From contig NZ_JAGPNL010000004.1 in assembly GCF_018069565.1 (NCBI RefSeq), positions 186,001 through 250,000 of the forward strand: a stretch of DNA of 64,000 nt, read 5' to 3'. The notes under the pieces are model-generated. The model ran no database searches and had not been told where the DNA came from. It saw only the letters and a program-made list of their open reading frames with translations. The first letter of the stretch is position 1. The number at the start of each line of letters is the position of its first letter. The position numbers were made by a program, and so were the translations under genes. The stretch comes from Streptomyces tagetis (GTDB taxonomy: Bacteria > Actinomycetota > Actinomycetes > Streptomycetales > Streptomycetaceae). Below, piece after piece: positions 53,705 to 62,697 of the stretch.

Positions 53705-53998
53705 TCACGGCGCGAGGTGGCGTTCGACCGTCTCGACCTTCGAGGTGAGCCCGTCCGTCACCCCGGGGCGCAGGTCCGCCTTGAGGACGAGGGAGACCCG
53801 GGGCGCCCGGCGTTCGACCGCGGCGACCGCCCGCCGGACGACGTCCATGACCTCGTCCCACTCGCCCTCGACGGAGGTGAACATCGCGTCGGTACGGTTC
53901 GGCAGCCCCGACTCGCGCACCACCCGGACCGCGTCGGCCACGTACTCACCGACGTCCTCGCCGACGCCCAGCGGCGTCACGGAGAAGGCGACGATCAT
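53705..53998 (-). CDS. MTH1187/YkoF-type thiamine-binding protein
   Basis: This 97-residue protein matches the small thiamine-binding family (DUF77): IVAFSVTPLGVGEDVGEYVADAV at the start and AMFTSVEGEWDEVMDVVRRAV in the middle. Such proteins form tetramers that bind thiamine-like ligands. Its ATG overlaps the stop of the upstream DUF3817 gene. Physiological role unknown. Confidence 0.85.
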   Translation of the reverse strand: MIVAFSVTPLGVGEDVGEYVADAVRVVRESGLPNRTDAMFTSVEGEWDEVMDVVRRAVAAVERRAPRVSLVLKADLRPGVTDGLTSKVETVERHLAP

Positions 53999-54339
53999 GC
54001 GCCGACGACCCCTTCCTGGCGGGCGCGGGAGGCGATGACCGCGCTCTCGGCCTCGCGCTTGAGGCGGCGCTCGGCGTAGAAGCCGCCGCCCGGCAGCACG
54101 GAGAGGGCGAAGTAGAGGCCGGCGGTGCCCACGGACCACTTGGCGCGGTTCCAGGCGTCCGCCCAGAAGACGACGTAGAGCACGAAGAGGATGCCGTGGA
54201 TCATGCCCATGGCCGGCACCGCGTTGAAGTCCGTGGTCCGCTTCAGCACGGAGCAGACGAGCAGCAGCAGGAAGGAGATCGCCTCGGGGCCCGAGACCAG
54301 GCGGAGGCGGCGGAGGGCGGTGGCGGTCTTGAGGTCCAC
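53995..54339 (-). CDS. DUF3817 membrane protein (second copy)
   Basis: This 114-residue protein has three predicted helices (about 20-35, 43-62 and 70-88) and the DUF3817 core GMIHGILFVLYVVFWADAW. It is paralogous to the protein at 52193, both ending in a basic Arg-rich tail. It is co-translated with the thiamine-binding protein through an ATGA overlap. Confidence 0.85.
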   Translation of the reverse strand: MDLKTATALRRLRLVSGPEAISFLLLLVCSVLKRTTDFNAVPAMGMIHGILFVLYVVFWADAWNRAKWSVGTAGLYFALSVLPGGGFYAERRLKREAESAVIASRARQEGVVGA

Positions 54340-54495
54340 GGGTCACCTTCGGTGGAGAGACGGGGCGGATCGGGAGGGCGCCGGTGCGGCGGCGCTTTGT
54401 GAACGCGCGCACAAGCTCCCCCATTGTGGCAAACCCCCGCCGCGTCCGGCGCCGGGGGTCGCCCGGCGCCATTCCCCGGGGGTCCGTGCGGCGGA

Positions 54496-54501
54496 TACCG
54501 T
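54496..54501 (+). promoter_or_regulatory. Putative leaderless -10 box (TACCGT)
   Basis: TACCGT lies 6 nt before GTG 54508 and no ribosome site precedes it, so the first AIM24 gene may start on a leaderless mRNA. Confidence 0.4.
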
Positions 54502-54507
54502 CGCCCC

Positions 54508-55146
54508 GTGGCGATGTTCCGACTCCAGGGCAGCAAGGTGCTCGCCGTCGACCTGACCGGGGACGCCGTGAAGGCGAAGAACGGGTCGATGGTGGCGTAC
54601 GACGGGGAGATGGCCTTCAAGAGGCTGACGGGCGGGGGCGAGGGGCTGCGGGGGGTGGTGAGCCGGCGGCTGACCGGCGAGCGGATGACCGTGATGGAGG
54701 TGCGCGGGCAGGGCACCTGCTGGTTCGCGGACCGCGCCGCCGAGATCAACCTCGTACGGCTGCACGGCGACCGGCTCCGGGTGGAGTCGGAGAACTTCCT
54801 CGCCGCCGAGGCGGGGCTGCGCACCGGCACCGACTTCACCGGGGTGCGCGGGGCGGCGCAGGGCAACGGCCTGTTCACCACGACCCTGGAGGGGCACGGG
54901 CAGGCGGCGATCCTGTCGGACGGCCCGGCGGTGGTGCTGCGGGTCAGCGACCGGTACCCGCTCACCGTCGACCCGGGCGCCTACGTCGCCCACCAGGGCG
55001 ATCTGCGGCAGACCTTCCAGTCGGGCGTGACGTACCGGACCTTCCTCGGCGAGGGCGGCGGGGAGGCGTTCCAGATCCGCTTCGAGGGCGACGGGCTGGT
55101 GTACGTCCAGCCCAGCGAGCGGCGGACGATCGCGGGGGACCTCTGA
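54508..55146 (+). CDS. AIM24 family protein, first copy
   Basis: This 212-residue protein has the AIM24/TrpRS-binding-like beta domain: LAVDLTGDAVKAKNGSMVAYDGEM at the start, GQGNGLFTTTLEGHGQ-like core and VDPGAYVAHQGDL. GTG 54508 fits a leaderless start; ATG 54514 is the alternative. Yeast AIM24 is mitochondrial; bacterial members have no known role. It is the first of three tandem paralogs, the second starting 1 bp after its stop. Confidence 0.85.
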   Translation: MAMFRLQGSKVLAVDLTGDAVKAKNGSMVAYDGEMAFKRLTGGGEGLRGVVSRRLTGERMTVMEVRGQGTCWFADRAAEINLVRLHGDRLRVESENFLAAEAGLRTGTDFTGVRGAAQGNGLFTTTLEGHGQAAILSDGPAVVLRVSDRYPLTVDPGAYVAHQGDLRQTFQSGVTYRTFLGEGGGEAFQIRFEGDGLVYVQPSERRTIAGDL

Positions 55147-55147
55147 G

Positions 55148-55798
55148 ATGGCCTTCGAGGAGATCAACCCCCGGATGATCCGGGTCTCCGTCTCCCCCGG
55201 CCGGCGGCTGCTCGCCCGGCGCGGCGCGATGCTCGCCTACCGGGGCGAGGTGTCCTTCACCCCGCTGGTGCGCGACGGCGGGAACCGGGTGATGCCGGTG
55301 GTCGGGCGCAGGCTGGCCGGCGAGGACGTGCCGCTGATGGCGGTGGAGGGCAGCGGCACCGTGTTCTTCGGGCACGGCGGCCACCACGTCCAGGTGATCC
55401 ACCTCTCCGGCGACACCCTCTTCGTGGAGGCCGACCGTCTCCTCGTCCACGAGGAGACGCTGGAGCGGGGCACGGTGTTCCTCGGCTCGCGGGACGGGCT
55501 GCGGGGCGTGGTCCGCGGCCAGGTCGGCGGGCAGGGGCTGTTCACCACCACGCTCACCGGCCACGGCTCGCTCGCGGTGCTGGCCCACGGGGGCGTCCTG
55601 GAGGTCCCGGTCACGCCGGGGCGGCCGGTGCACGTGGACCCGCGGGCGTACGTCGCCCACCACGGGGACGTCCGGGACCGGCTGACCACCGCGCTGGGCT
55701 GGCGGGACATGGTGGGGCGCGGCTCCGGGGAGGCGTTCCAGCTCGCCTTCGAGGGCAGCGGCACGGTCTACGTCCAGGCGTCGGAGGAGAAGCTGTGA
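55148..55798 (+). CDS. AIM24 family protein, second copy
   Basis: This 216-residue paralog carries the same core: LLARRGAMLAYRGEVSFTPL, QGLFTTTLTGHGSLAVLA and VDPRAYVAHHGDV. It overlaps the third copy by 4 bases (its stop lies inside the GTG of the next). The three probably form one complex. Confidence 0.88.
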   Translation: MAFEEINPRMIRVSVSPGRRLLARRGAMLAYRGEVSFTPLVRDGGNRVMPVVGRRLAGEDVPLMAVEGSGTVFFGHGGHHVQVIHLSGDTLFVEADRLLVHEETLERGTVFLGSRDGLRGVVRGQVGGQGLFTTTLTGHGSLAVLAHGGVLEVPVTPGRPVHVDPRAYVAHHGDVRDRLTTALGWRDMVGRGSGEAFQLAFEGSGTVYVQASEEKL

Positions 55799-56490
55799 CC
55801 ATCCCCGCGAACCCGGGCGCCGGTCCCGTCGTCCACGACCCGCTCACCCTGCCGGGCGACGACAACGTCGACGAGTACACCTTCTGCGTGGAACTCAAGG
55901 GGAACCCGTGGTTCCTCCAGAAGGGCAAGATGATCGCGTACTACGGGACGGTGGCGTTCAACGGGATCGGGCACGGCCCGCTGGAGCCCCTGGTGCGCGG
56001 TTCGTTCCATTCGCCTCTGCACGCGAGCGACTGGGTGGTGGCCGAGGGCTCGGGCAAGATGCTCCTCGCCGACCGGGCCTTCGACGTGAACTCGTACGAC
56101 CTGGACGAGGGCAACCTGACCATTCGCTCGGGCAATCTGCTTGCTTTTCAGCCAAGTCTCACGCTCAAACAGTCGATCGTGCCGGGATTTCTGACACTGC
56201 TCGGAACGGGGCGGTTCGTGGCCGCCTCGAACGGCCCCGTGGTGTTCATGGAGCCGCCGCTCCGGGTGGACCCGCGGGCACTGGTCGGCTGGGCCGACTG
56301 CCCGTCGCCGTGCCACCACTACGACCACGGGTACCTCAGCGGCGTACTGGGCGGTCTACGTGCGCTGACGGGCCTCGGCGGGGCCTCCGGCGAGGAGCAC
56401 CAACTGGAGTTCACGGGGGCGGGGACGGTCCTGTTGCAGTCGAGCGAGGAACTGCTGCCGGAACGTCCGGTGGGGGGCGCCCCGGAGTAG
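55795..56490 (+). CDS. AIM24 family protein, third copy
   Basis: This 231-residue paralog is the most divergent: a longer N-terminus, ELKGNPWFLQKGKMIAYYGTVAF in place of the usual start, VDPRALVGWADCPSPCHHYDHGY with two Cys and three His, then the terminal GTVLLQSSEELL strand. The Cys/His cluster could bind metal, unlike in its two siblings. It ends the operon. Confidence 0.87.
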   Translation: MTIPANPGAGPVVHDPLTLPGDDNVDEYTFCVELKGNPWFLQKGKMIAYYGTVAFNGIGHGPLEPLVRGSFHSPLHASDWVVAEGSGKMLLADRAFDVNSYDLDEGNLTIRSGNLLAFQPSLTLKQSIVPGFLTLLGTGRFVAASNGPVVFMEPPLRVDPRALVGWADCPSPCHHYDHGYLSGVLGGLRALTGLGGASGEEHQLEFTGAGTVLLQSSEELLPERPVGGAPE

Positions 56491-56685
56491 CGCGGGCATA
56501 CTCGAAGGGGGTACCCCCACCACGCCCGCCAGGGCGGGACAAGGTACCGGACCTTCCCGGACAGCCGGGAGATCGCCGCCGCCGCTGCGGGCTGTGAGCG
56601 GTAATCTGCGGAGTGTGACCTCGAACGCGTGCGCACCGTCCGCGTCACGGACCAACCTCACTAGTTCGCCATTCAACCTTTTAGG

Positions 56686-56691
56686 TAGACT
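56686..56691 (+). promoter_or_regulatory. Putative leaderless -10 box (TAGACT)
   Basis: TAGACT lies 6 nt before the ATG of the MarR gene and there is no ribosome site. The AT-rich surroundings (56660-56697) contrast with the local GC-rich sequence. Confidence 0.5.
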
Positions 56692-56697
56692 TCATTC

Positions 56698-57174
56698 ATG
56701 GAGACCGAGACGGCCACCCGCTGGCTGACCGACACCGAGCAGTGTGCGTGGCGCACCCACCTGGATGTCAACAGGCTGTTGACGTACCAGCTCGAAAAGG
56801 ATCTGCAGCCGTTCGGCCTGACGATGAACGACTACGAGATCCTGGTGAACCTCTCCGAGTCGGAGGACGACCGGATGCGGATGAGCGACCTCGCCTCCGC
56901 CACCCTCCAGTCCAAGAGCCGCCTCTCCCACCAGATCACCCGCATGGAGAACGCGAACCTGGTCCGCCGGGAGAACTGCGAGTCCGACCGCCGGGGGCTG
57001 TACGCCGTCCTCACCGAGCACGGCCGGGAGACCATGCGGAAGGTGGCCCCCCACCATGTCGCCTCGGTCCGCAGGCACTTCATCGACCTGCTGGACCCCG
57101 AGGCCCTGACCGAGCTGGACAAGGCCCTCAAGCCCATCGCCGAGCACCTGCTCGGGCAGCGCGGACGCCCCTGA
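56698..57174 (+). CDS. MarR-family regulator
   Basis: This 158-residue protein has a winged helix domain (about 45-115) with MSDLASATLQSKSRLSHQITRMENANLV and wing CESDRRGLYAVLT, flanked by dimerisation helices. It starts from a likely leaderless promoter and ends 10 bp before the convergent sensor kinase gene. Target genes are not evident. Confidence 0.92.
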   Translation: METETATRWLTDTEQCAWRTHLDVNRLLTYQLEKDLQPFGLTMNDYEILVNLSESEDDRMRMSDLASATLQSKSRLSHQITRMENANLVRRENCESDRRGLYAVLTEHGRETMRKVAPHHVASVRRHFIDLLDPEALTELDKALKPIAEHLLGQRGRP

Positions 57175-57184
57175 GCGCCGCCGG

Positions 57185-58732
57185 CTAGGCGAGCGGCAGG
57201 CGGAGTGCGAAGAGGGCTCCGCCTGCCGGGGCGTCCCCCACCGTGAGCGTGCCGCCGTGCCGGACGGCCACGTCGCGGGCGATGGCGAGCCCCAGCCCGG
57301 CCCCTCCCTCGTCCCGGCCGCGGGCCTCGTCGAGCCGGACGAAGCGCGCGAAGATCCGCTCCCGGTCGGCCGCCGGCACCCCCGCCCCGTCGTCCGCGAC
57401 GCCGACCACCGCCGTGCCGCCCTCCCGGCGCACCGACACCTCCACCGTCGTACGGGCGTGCCGGGCCGCGTTGTCGAGCAGGTTGGCCAGCACCCGCCCG
57501 AGCTGCCCGCGCGAGCCGGACACCGCCACCGCCTCCTCGCCGCGCACGGTGACCCCGGCCCGGCCCCGGGCCTCCTCGCGGGCCAGGGCGAGGAGATCGA
57601 CCCGGGCACCGGCGGGCCGCTCCCCCGCGTCGAGCCGGGCGAGCAGCAGCAGGTCGGCGGCGAGCCGCTGGAGCCGTACCGTGTCCTCCACCGCGCCGTC
57701 CAGGTCGAGCAGGCCGGGGTGGGCGGCGCCGACCTCCAACTGGGTGCGGAGCGAGGCGATCGGGCTGCGCAGTTCGTGGGAGGCGTCGGCGACGAAACGC
57801 CGCTGGCGCTCCACCGAGGTCTCCAGGGCGGCCAGCGTCTCGTTGGTGGTCAGGGCGAGCCGGGCCACCTCGTCGTGGGTGGCGGGCACGGGGACCCGGC
57901 GGGTCAGGTCCTCGGAGGCGGTGATCGCCGCCATCTCCCGGCGGATGCCCTCCACCGGGCGCAGCGCGCGCCGGGTGACCAGCCAGGTCACGCCCGCGAC
58001 GACGGCGAGCAGCAGCGGGAAGCCGATCAGCATGACGGTCAGCGCGGTGCGTACGGCGCCCTGCTCGGCGGCGAGGGGGGCGCCCGCGTGGACGGTGAGG
58101 CGGCCCCGGTCCTCGGTCTCGACGGGGACGGCGACGAACCGGTAGTCCTCCGTCTCCCCGTCGACGGTCGCCCGGCCGTCCCGGACGTCGGTGCGCGCGC
58201 CGATCTCCCCGGGGGCGAGCGGCTGCCGGGCGGCGGCGCGGTCGTCGTCATCGTCGTCGCGGTCGTCGTCATCGTCATGGTCGTCGCGGTCGTCGCGGTC
58301 GTCGCCGCGGCCGTCGTCATCGCGGTCGTCGTCGCGGTCGTCATCGTCGTCCCGGCCGCCGGACGCGCCGTCGCGGGAGCCGGAGCCGGCGGTGGCGGTG
58401 GCGGTGGCGGACGGGTGCGGGCGGACCTGGGCGATGCCGGTGCCCCGGACCGCCTCCAGGTCCTCGCTGGCGGCGACCAGCCGGCCGTCCTCGTCGACCA
58501 CCTGCACCGGCCGGTCGTCCGCGTCCAGCGACAGCCGGTCGTACGCCGTCCCGACCGCGAGTTCGGCCGCGATCTCCCGGGCGGTGCGCTCCGCCCGGAC
58601 GCCCGCCTCGCCGAGCAGGTTGGCCCGCAGGGAGAGCAGTACGGCGGCCCCGGCGGCGAGCAGGGCGAGGGCGACCACGAGGGTGGCGCCGAGCGTGGCC
58701 CGCGCACGGACCGAACCGAGGAGCCGGCTCAT
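57185..58732 (-). CDS. OmpR-pair sensor histidine kinase with Asp-rich external segment
   Basis: This 515-residue kinase has TM1 (about 13-36), an external region (about 37-225), TM2 (about 226-248), HAMP, HisKA with FVADASHELRSPIASL and a HATPase domain with VLANLLDNAARHA and GAGLGLAIA. The external region contains about 28 Asp residues within 40 positions (about 125-165, DDDDDR-type blocks with Arg and His), unusual for a sensor domain. A divalent-cation or cationic-peptide ligand is a reasonable guess. The start overlaps the regulator stop. It is convergent with the MarR gene. Confidence 0.9.
   Translation of the reverse strand: MSRLLGSVRARATLGATLVVALALLAAGAAVLLSLRANLLGEAGVRAERTAREIAAELAVGTAYDRLSLDADDRPVQVVDEDGRLVAASEDLEAVRGTGIAQVRPHPSATATATAGSGSRDGASGGRDDDDDRDDDRDDDGRGDDRDDRDDHDDDDDRDDDDDDRAAARQPLAPGEIGARTDVRDGRATVDGETEDYRFVAVPVETEDRGRLTVHAGAPLAAEQGAVRTALTVMLIGFPLLLAVVAGVTWLVTRRALRPVEGIRREMAAITASEDLTRRVPVPATHDEVARLALTTNETLAALETSVERQRRFVADASHELRSPIASLRTQLEVGAAHPGLLDLDGAVEDTVRLQRLAADLLLLARLDAGERPAGARVDLLALAREEARGRAGVTVRGEEAVAVSGSRGQLGRVLANLLDNAARHARTTVEVSVRREGGTAVVGVADDGAGVPAADRERIFARFVRLDEARGRDEGGAGLGLAIARDVAVRHGGTLTVGDAPAGGALFALRLPLA
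58240..58357. repeat. GTC/GTCATC low-complexity tract in the sensor kinase
   Basis: A run of GTC, GTCATC and GTCGCG units reads as Asp/Arg blocks on the minus strand. Such tracts change length easily by slippage while keeping frame. Confidence 0.8.
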
Positions 58733-59448
58733 CCCCCGGCCTCCAGCCGGTACCCGGCGCCGCGCACGGTGCGGATCAGCCCGGGGCGCAGCTTGCGCCG
58801 CAGGGCGCTGACGTACACCTCGACGATGTTGGGGTCGCCCTCGTAGGCGAAGTCCCAGACCTGCTCCAGGATCTCCGCCTTGGACACCACCTGCCCGGCG
58901 CGCAGCACCAGTTCCTCCAGGACGGCGAACTCCTTGGCGGTGAGGGCGACCTCGGAGCCGTCCAGGAGGACGCGGCGGGCCGAGGTGTCGACCCGCAGGT
59001 CGCCGAGGACGTGGACCGCGCGGAGGCCGGACGCCTCCCCGCGCCGCAGCAGCGCCTTCACGCGGGCGACGAGGACGACGTAGGAGAAGGGTTTCGTCAG
59101 GTAGTCGTCGGCGCCGGTGTCGAGGCCCTCGGCCTCGTCGTACTCGCCGTCCTTGGCGGTGAGCATGAGGATCGGCACGGCGTGGCCGGCGGCGCGCAGG
59201 GCGGCGCAGACCCGGTAGCCGTTGAGGCCGGGCAGCATGATGTCGAGGAGCACGAGGTCGTACGCGCCCTCCGAGGCCCGCCGCAGCCCCTCGTGCCCGT
59301 CGTGGACGACGTCCACGGCGTACCCCTCGGCGGTCAGGCCCCGGGCGAGGGAGACGGCGAGGCGCCGCTCGTCCTCGACGATCAGCAGGCGCGGCGGGCG
59401 GCGCGGGGCGCCGGGGGCGGGGTGGTGGTGGCTGGCGGGTGGGCGCAT
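58729..59448 (-). CDS. OmpR-family response regulator
   Basis: This 239-residue regulator has a receiver domain (about 20-135) with EDE, phospho-acceptor in LVLLDIMLPGLNG and KPFS, and an OmpR winged helix (about 145-235) with ALTAKEFAVLEELV and NIVEVYVSALRRKL. It is co-translated with the kinase (ATGA). TTCAGG-type direct repeats lie in the promoter region shared with the divergent PepSY gene, the probable target. Confidence 0.94.
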   Translation of the reverse strand: MRPPASHHHPAPGAPRRPPRLLIVEDERRLAVSLARGLTAEGYAVDVVHDGHEGLRRASEGAYDLVLLDIMLPGLNGYRVCAALRAAGHAVPILMLTAKDGEYDEAEGLDTGADDYLTKPFSYVVLVARVKALLRRGEASGLRAVHVLGDLRVDTSARRVLLDGSEVALTAKEFAVLEELVLRAGQVVSKAEILEQVWDFAYEGDPNIVEVYVSALRRKLRPGLIRTVRGAGYRLEAGG

Positions 59449-59471
59449 GGGTAAAGGGTGGCAAAGCCGAC

Positions 59472-59508
59472 CTGAAGAACCCTTCAGGGGGCTTCAGGTT
59501 CTCCTCAG
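59472..59508. promoter_or_regulatory. OmpR-type direct repeats
   Basis: CTTCAGG at 59482 and 59492, CCTCAG at 59503 and the inverted CTGAAG at 59472 are spaced by 10-11 bp, the spacing OmpR-family dimers bind. The site lies between the regulator gene and the PepSY gene. Confidence 0.55.
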
Positions 59509-59564
59509 CGTCGGTCGGCGACAGTGAGATCACAGGAATTCGACCGACTCGGGGAGAAACAGGC

Positions 59565-60188
59565 ATGAAGCGCAACATCGTGATCGCCGCCGTGGCCGCC
59601 GCCGTCGTGATCGGAGGCGGTGCCGCGACGGCCCTGGCGACCGGGGGCGAGGACGGGTCCGCCGCGCACCGGGCGGAGGTGCGGGCCGCGGACGCCCGGG
59701 TGAGCGCCGACCGCGCGCCGGAGGACCGCGGGGGCGGCTCCGCGCGGGTGGACGCGGCCGAGGCCATCGCCGCGGCGCTGCGCCACACGCCGGGCACGGC
59801 CGTCTCGGCCGAGCTGGACGACGCCGACGACGCGGGCGGCCGGCTGGTCTGGGAGGTCGACGTGCTGACCGGCGGCGGAGAGTGGCGTCAGGTCCTGGTC
59901 GACCCGGCGGACGGCCGGGTGCTCGGCTCGCACCGGGAGCACGAGGACGACACGGCCGAGGTGCGCTCCGCCCTGAAGGGCACCTCCGTCGACGCGGCCG
60001 GCGCGGCGCGGGCGGCGGCCGGCAAGGGCACGGTGACCTCGGTCGAACTGGACGAGGACGGCCGCGTACCCGCCTGGGAGGTCGAGACCCGCGCCTCGGG
60101 CCACGACGACGACCACGACTGGCGCGTCGACCTCCGCACGGGCGAGGTGACCCGCGACCACTCGGACGACGACGGCGACGACGACTGA
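59565..60188 (+). CDS. PepSY-domain exported protein with Asp-rich tail
   Basis: This 207-residue protein has an N-terminal signal or anchor helix (about 5-26) and two PepSY-like repeats (about 60-120 with VWEVDVLTGGGEWRQVLVDPADG, and 130-195 with AWEVETRASGHDDDHDWRVDL). The tail is very acidic (DHSDDDGDDD). GGGGAG stands before the ATG. It is divergent from the two-component system whose sensor is also Asp-rich, so the pair may respond to the same cation or peptide stress. Confidence 0.88.
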   Translation: MKRNIVIAAVAAAVVIGGGAATALATGGEDGSAAHRAEVRAADARVSADRAPEDRGGGSARVDAAEAIAAALRHTPGTAVSAELDDADDAGGRLVWEVDVLTGGGEWRQVLVDPADGRVLGSHREHEDDTAEVRSALKGTSVDAAGAARAAAGKGTVTSVELDEDGRVPAWEVETRASGHDDDHDWRVDLRTGEVTRDHSDDDGDDD

Positions 60189-60221
60189 CGCGGTGGCGGG
60201 GGCCGGGGCTTCGAGGCCGGG

Positions 60222-60250
60222 CCCGGGGGGCGGCCGAGCCGCCCCCCGGG
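60222..60250. terminator. 13-bp GC stem terminator
   Basis: CCCGGGGGGCGGC (60222-60234) and its complement (60238-60250) leave a 3-base loop, between the convergent PepSY and meaB genes. Three ACCGTACG-like 8-bp repeats follow at about 60262-60285. Confidence 0.8.
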
Positions 60251-60300
60251 TGACCGGACAACCGTATGACCGTACGACCGTACGACCCGCCCGGCGGGCC

Positions 60301-61260
60301 TCAGCTCTTCGTGAGGCCCGCCACCAGTTCGTCGGCGGCGCGGTACGGGTCCAGTTCGCCGGCGACGATGCGCTCCGCGAGGGCGCCGAGGCGGCGGTCG
60401 CCGCGCAGGTCGCCGATGCGTTCGCGCAGGGCGGTGACCGCGATGGCCTCCACCTCGCGGGCGGCCCGCACCCGGCGCCGTTCCGCGAGCACGCCCCGCT
60501 CCTCCATCCAGGCGCGGTGCTTCTCCAGCGCCTCGACGACCTCGTCGACGCCCTCGCCGCGCGAGGCGACCGTCTTCACGATCGGCGGGCGCCAGTCGCC
60601 GGGTGCGCGGGCCTCGCCCAGGCCCAGCATGTGGTTCAGCTCCCGGGCCGTCGCGTCCGCGCCGTCCCGGTCGGCCTTGTTGACCACGTAGACGTCGCCG
60701 ATCTCCAGGATGCCCGCCTTGGCGGCCTGGATGCCGTCGCCCATGCCCGGGGCGAGGAGGACGACGGAGGTGTCCGCCTGGGAGGCGATGTCCACCTCCG
60801 ACTGCCCCACGCCGACCGTCTCCACGAGGATCACCTCGCACCCCGCCGCGTCCAGCACCCGGATCGCCTGCGGCGCCGCCCAGGCGAGGCCGCCGAGGTG
60901 GCCTCGGGTGGCCATCGAGCGGATGTAGACGCCCGGGTCGGAGGCGTGCTCGGACATCCGGACCCGGTCCCCGAGCAGGGCCCCGCCGGAGAACGGCGAC
61001 GAGGGGTCGACGGCCAGCACGCCGACCCGCCGGCCCTGCTTGCGGTAGGCCGTGACCAGCGCCGACGTGGACGTCGACTTGCCCACGCCCGGCGAACCGG
61101 TGAGGCCGACCACGTACGCCCCGCCGGTCAGCGGAGCCAGGGCCGCCATCACCTCCCTGAGCTGGGCGGACGCCCCCTCCACCAGGGAGATCAGCCGGGC
61201 CACGGCCCGGGGCCGGCCTTCCCTGGCCTGGGCGACCAGTGAGGAGACGTCCTGCATCAC
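60301..61260 (-). CDS. meaB: B12-mutase GTPase chaperone MeaB
   Basis: This 319-residue G3E GTPase guards and reloads acyl-CoA mutases with adenosylcobalamin. GSPGVGKST (55-63), the DPSS segment, ETVGVGQSEVD and NKAD are visible. The ATG at 61260 is followed by a second in-frame ATG. It is downstream of the thiolase gene and near mce, and could serve both methylmalonyl-CoA mutase and the isobutyryl-CoA mutase at 50389. It corresponds to SCO5400. Confidence 0.95.
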   Translation of the reverse strand: MMQDVSSLVAQAREGRPRAVARLISLVEGASAQLREVMAALAPLTGGAYVVGLTGSPGVGKSTSTSALVTAYRKQGRRVGVLAVDPSSPFSGGALLGDRVRMSEHASDPGVYIRSMATRGHLGGLAWAAPQAIRVLDAAGCEVILVETVGVGQSEVDIASQADTSVVLLAPGMGDGIQAAKAGILEIGDVYVVNKADRDGADATARELNHMLGLGEARAPGDWRPPIVKTVASRGEGVDEVVEALEKHRAWMEERGVLAERRRVRAAREVEAIAVTALRERIGDLRGDRRLGALAERIVAGELDPYRAADELVAGLTKS

Positions 61261-61342
61261 AGCTCCGTTCCGGGGAGAGCGGGGGTCACGTCGTCGTAGG
61301 GGCGGACGGGAGGAGGCGCGGACGGGAGGAGGCGCGGGCGCG

Positions 61343-62548
61343 TCAGGACTTCGGCACGCGCACGATCAGCGCGTCGCCCTGGCCACCGCCGCCGCACAGG
61401 GCCGCCGCGCCGACCCCGCCGCCGCGCCGCTTCAGCTCCAGCGCCAGGTGGAGCACGAGCCGGGCGCCCGACATGCCGATGGGGTGGCCGAGGGCGATGG
61501 CACCCCCGTTGACGTTCACCTTTTCGGTGGACACGCCGAGATCCTTCATGGACTGGACGGCGACCGCGGCGAACGCCTCGTTGATCTCGATCAGGTCCAG
61601 GTCCGCGACGTCGAGGCCCTCCTTGCCGAGGGCGTGCCGGATGGCGTGGGAGGGCTGCGACTGCAAAGAGTTGTCCGGACCGGCCACGTTGCCGTGGGCG
61701 CCGATCTCCGCGATCCAGGCGAGGCCCAGCTCCTCGGCCTTGGCCCTGCTCATGACGACCACGGCCGCCGCGCCGTCGGAGATCTGCGAGGAGGTGCCCG
61801 CGGTGATCGTGCCGTCCTTGGCGAAGGCCGGGCGCAGCCGGCCCAGCGACTCGGCGGTGGTGTCGCCGCGGATGCCCTCGTCCTTGCTGAACAGCACCGG
61901 GTCGCCCTTGCGCTGCGGCACCTCGACCGGGGTGATCTCGGCCTCGAAGAGACCGTTCTTCTGGGCGGCGGCGGCCCGCTGGTGCGAGAGGGCGGCGATC
62001 TCGTCCTGCGCCGGGCGGGCGATGCCGAGCCGCGCGTTGTGCTTCTCGGTCGACTCGCCCATGGCGATGCCCTCGAAGGAGTCGGTCAGGCCGTCGTGGG
62101 CCATCGCGTCCAGCATCTCGACGGCGCCGTACTTGTAGCCCTCGCGGGACTTGGGCAGCAGGTGGGGCGCGTTGGTCATGGACTCCTGGCCGCCGGCGAC
62201 GACGATGTCGAATTCACCGGCGCGAATGAGCTGGTCGGCCAGAGCGATGGCGTCCAGCCCGGACAGGCACACCTTGTTGATCGTGAGCGCCGGGACGTTC
62301 ATGGGGATGCCGGCCTTCACGGCGGCCTGCCGGGCGGGGATCTGGCCCGCGCCGGCCTGGAGCACCTGCCCCATGATCACGTACTGGACCTGGTCGCCGC
62401 CGATCCCCGCCCGGTCCAGGGCCGCCTTGATGGCGAAACCGCCGAGGTCGGCGCCGGAGAAGGACTTCAGCGAGCCGAGCAGCCGCCCCATCGGGGTGCG
62501 GGCACCCGCGACGATGACGGAGGTCGTGCCGTTCGTTGCAGAAGACAT
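61343..62548 (-). CDS. Acetyl-CoA C-acetyltransferase (thiolase)
   Basis: This 401-residue thiolase has the nucleophilic Cys94 (NKVCLSGLDA), GHPIGMSGAR with the catalytic His, and CGGGGQGDA near the end. It condenses or cleaves acetyl-CoA/acetoacetyl-CoA; the exact chain length cannot be told. It precedes meaB by 82 bp (with two near-identical GACGGGAGGAGGCGCG-type blocks between) and is divergent from mce, so the locus links to short-chain acyl-CoA metabolism. Confidence 0.93.
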   Translation of the reverse strand: MSSATNGTTSVIVAGARTPMGRLLGSLKSFSGADLGGFAIKAALDRAGIGGDQVQYVIMGQVLQAGAGQIPARQAAVKAGIPMNVPALTINKVCLSGLDAIALADQLIRAGEFDIVVAGGQESMTNAPHLLPKSREGYKYGAVEMLDAMAHDGLTDSFEGIAMGESTEKHNARLGIARPAQDEIAALSHQRAAAAQKNGLFEAEITPVEVPQRKGDPVLFSKDEGIRGDTTAESLGRLRPAFAKDGTITAGTSSQISDGAAAVVVMSRAKAEELGLAWIAEIGAHGNVAGPDNSLQSQPSHAIRHALGKEGLDVADLDLIEINEAFAAVAVQSMKDLGVSTEKVNVNGGAIALGHPIGMSGARLVLHLALELKRRGGGVGAAALCGGGGQGDALIVRVPKS

Positions 62549-62697
62549 GAGGTGCGATCCCCTTTTCCGGCCCGCACAGGCCGAGGAGTGAACGAGGGTT
62601 TACTCGAATGTACTGAGCGGTACCCCGCCCGTCATCGTGCCGTCGGTGTGATCGCGCGCACGTTGCGTAACCACCTCCGGAGCGCTGCACTGAAACC

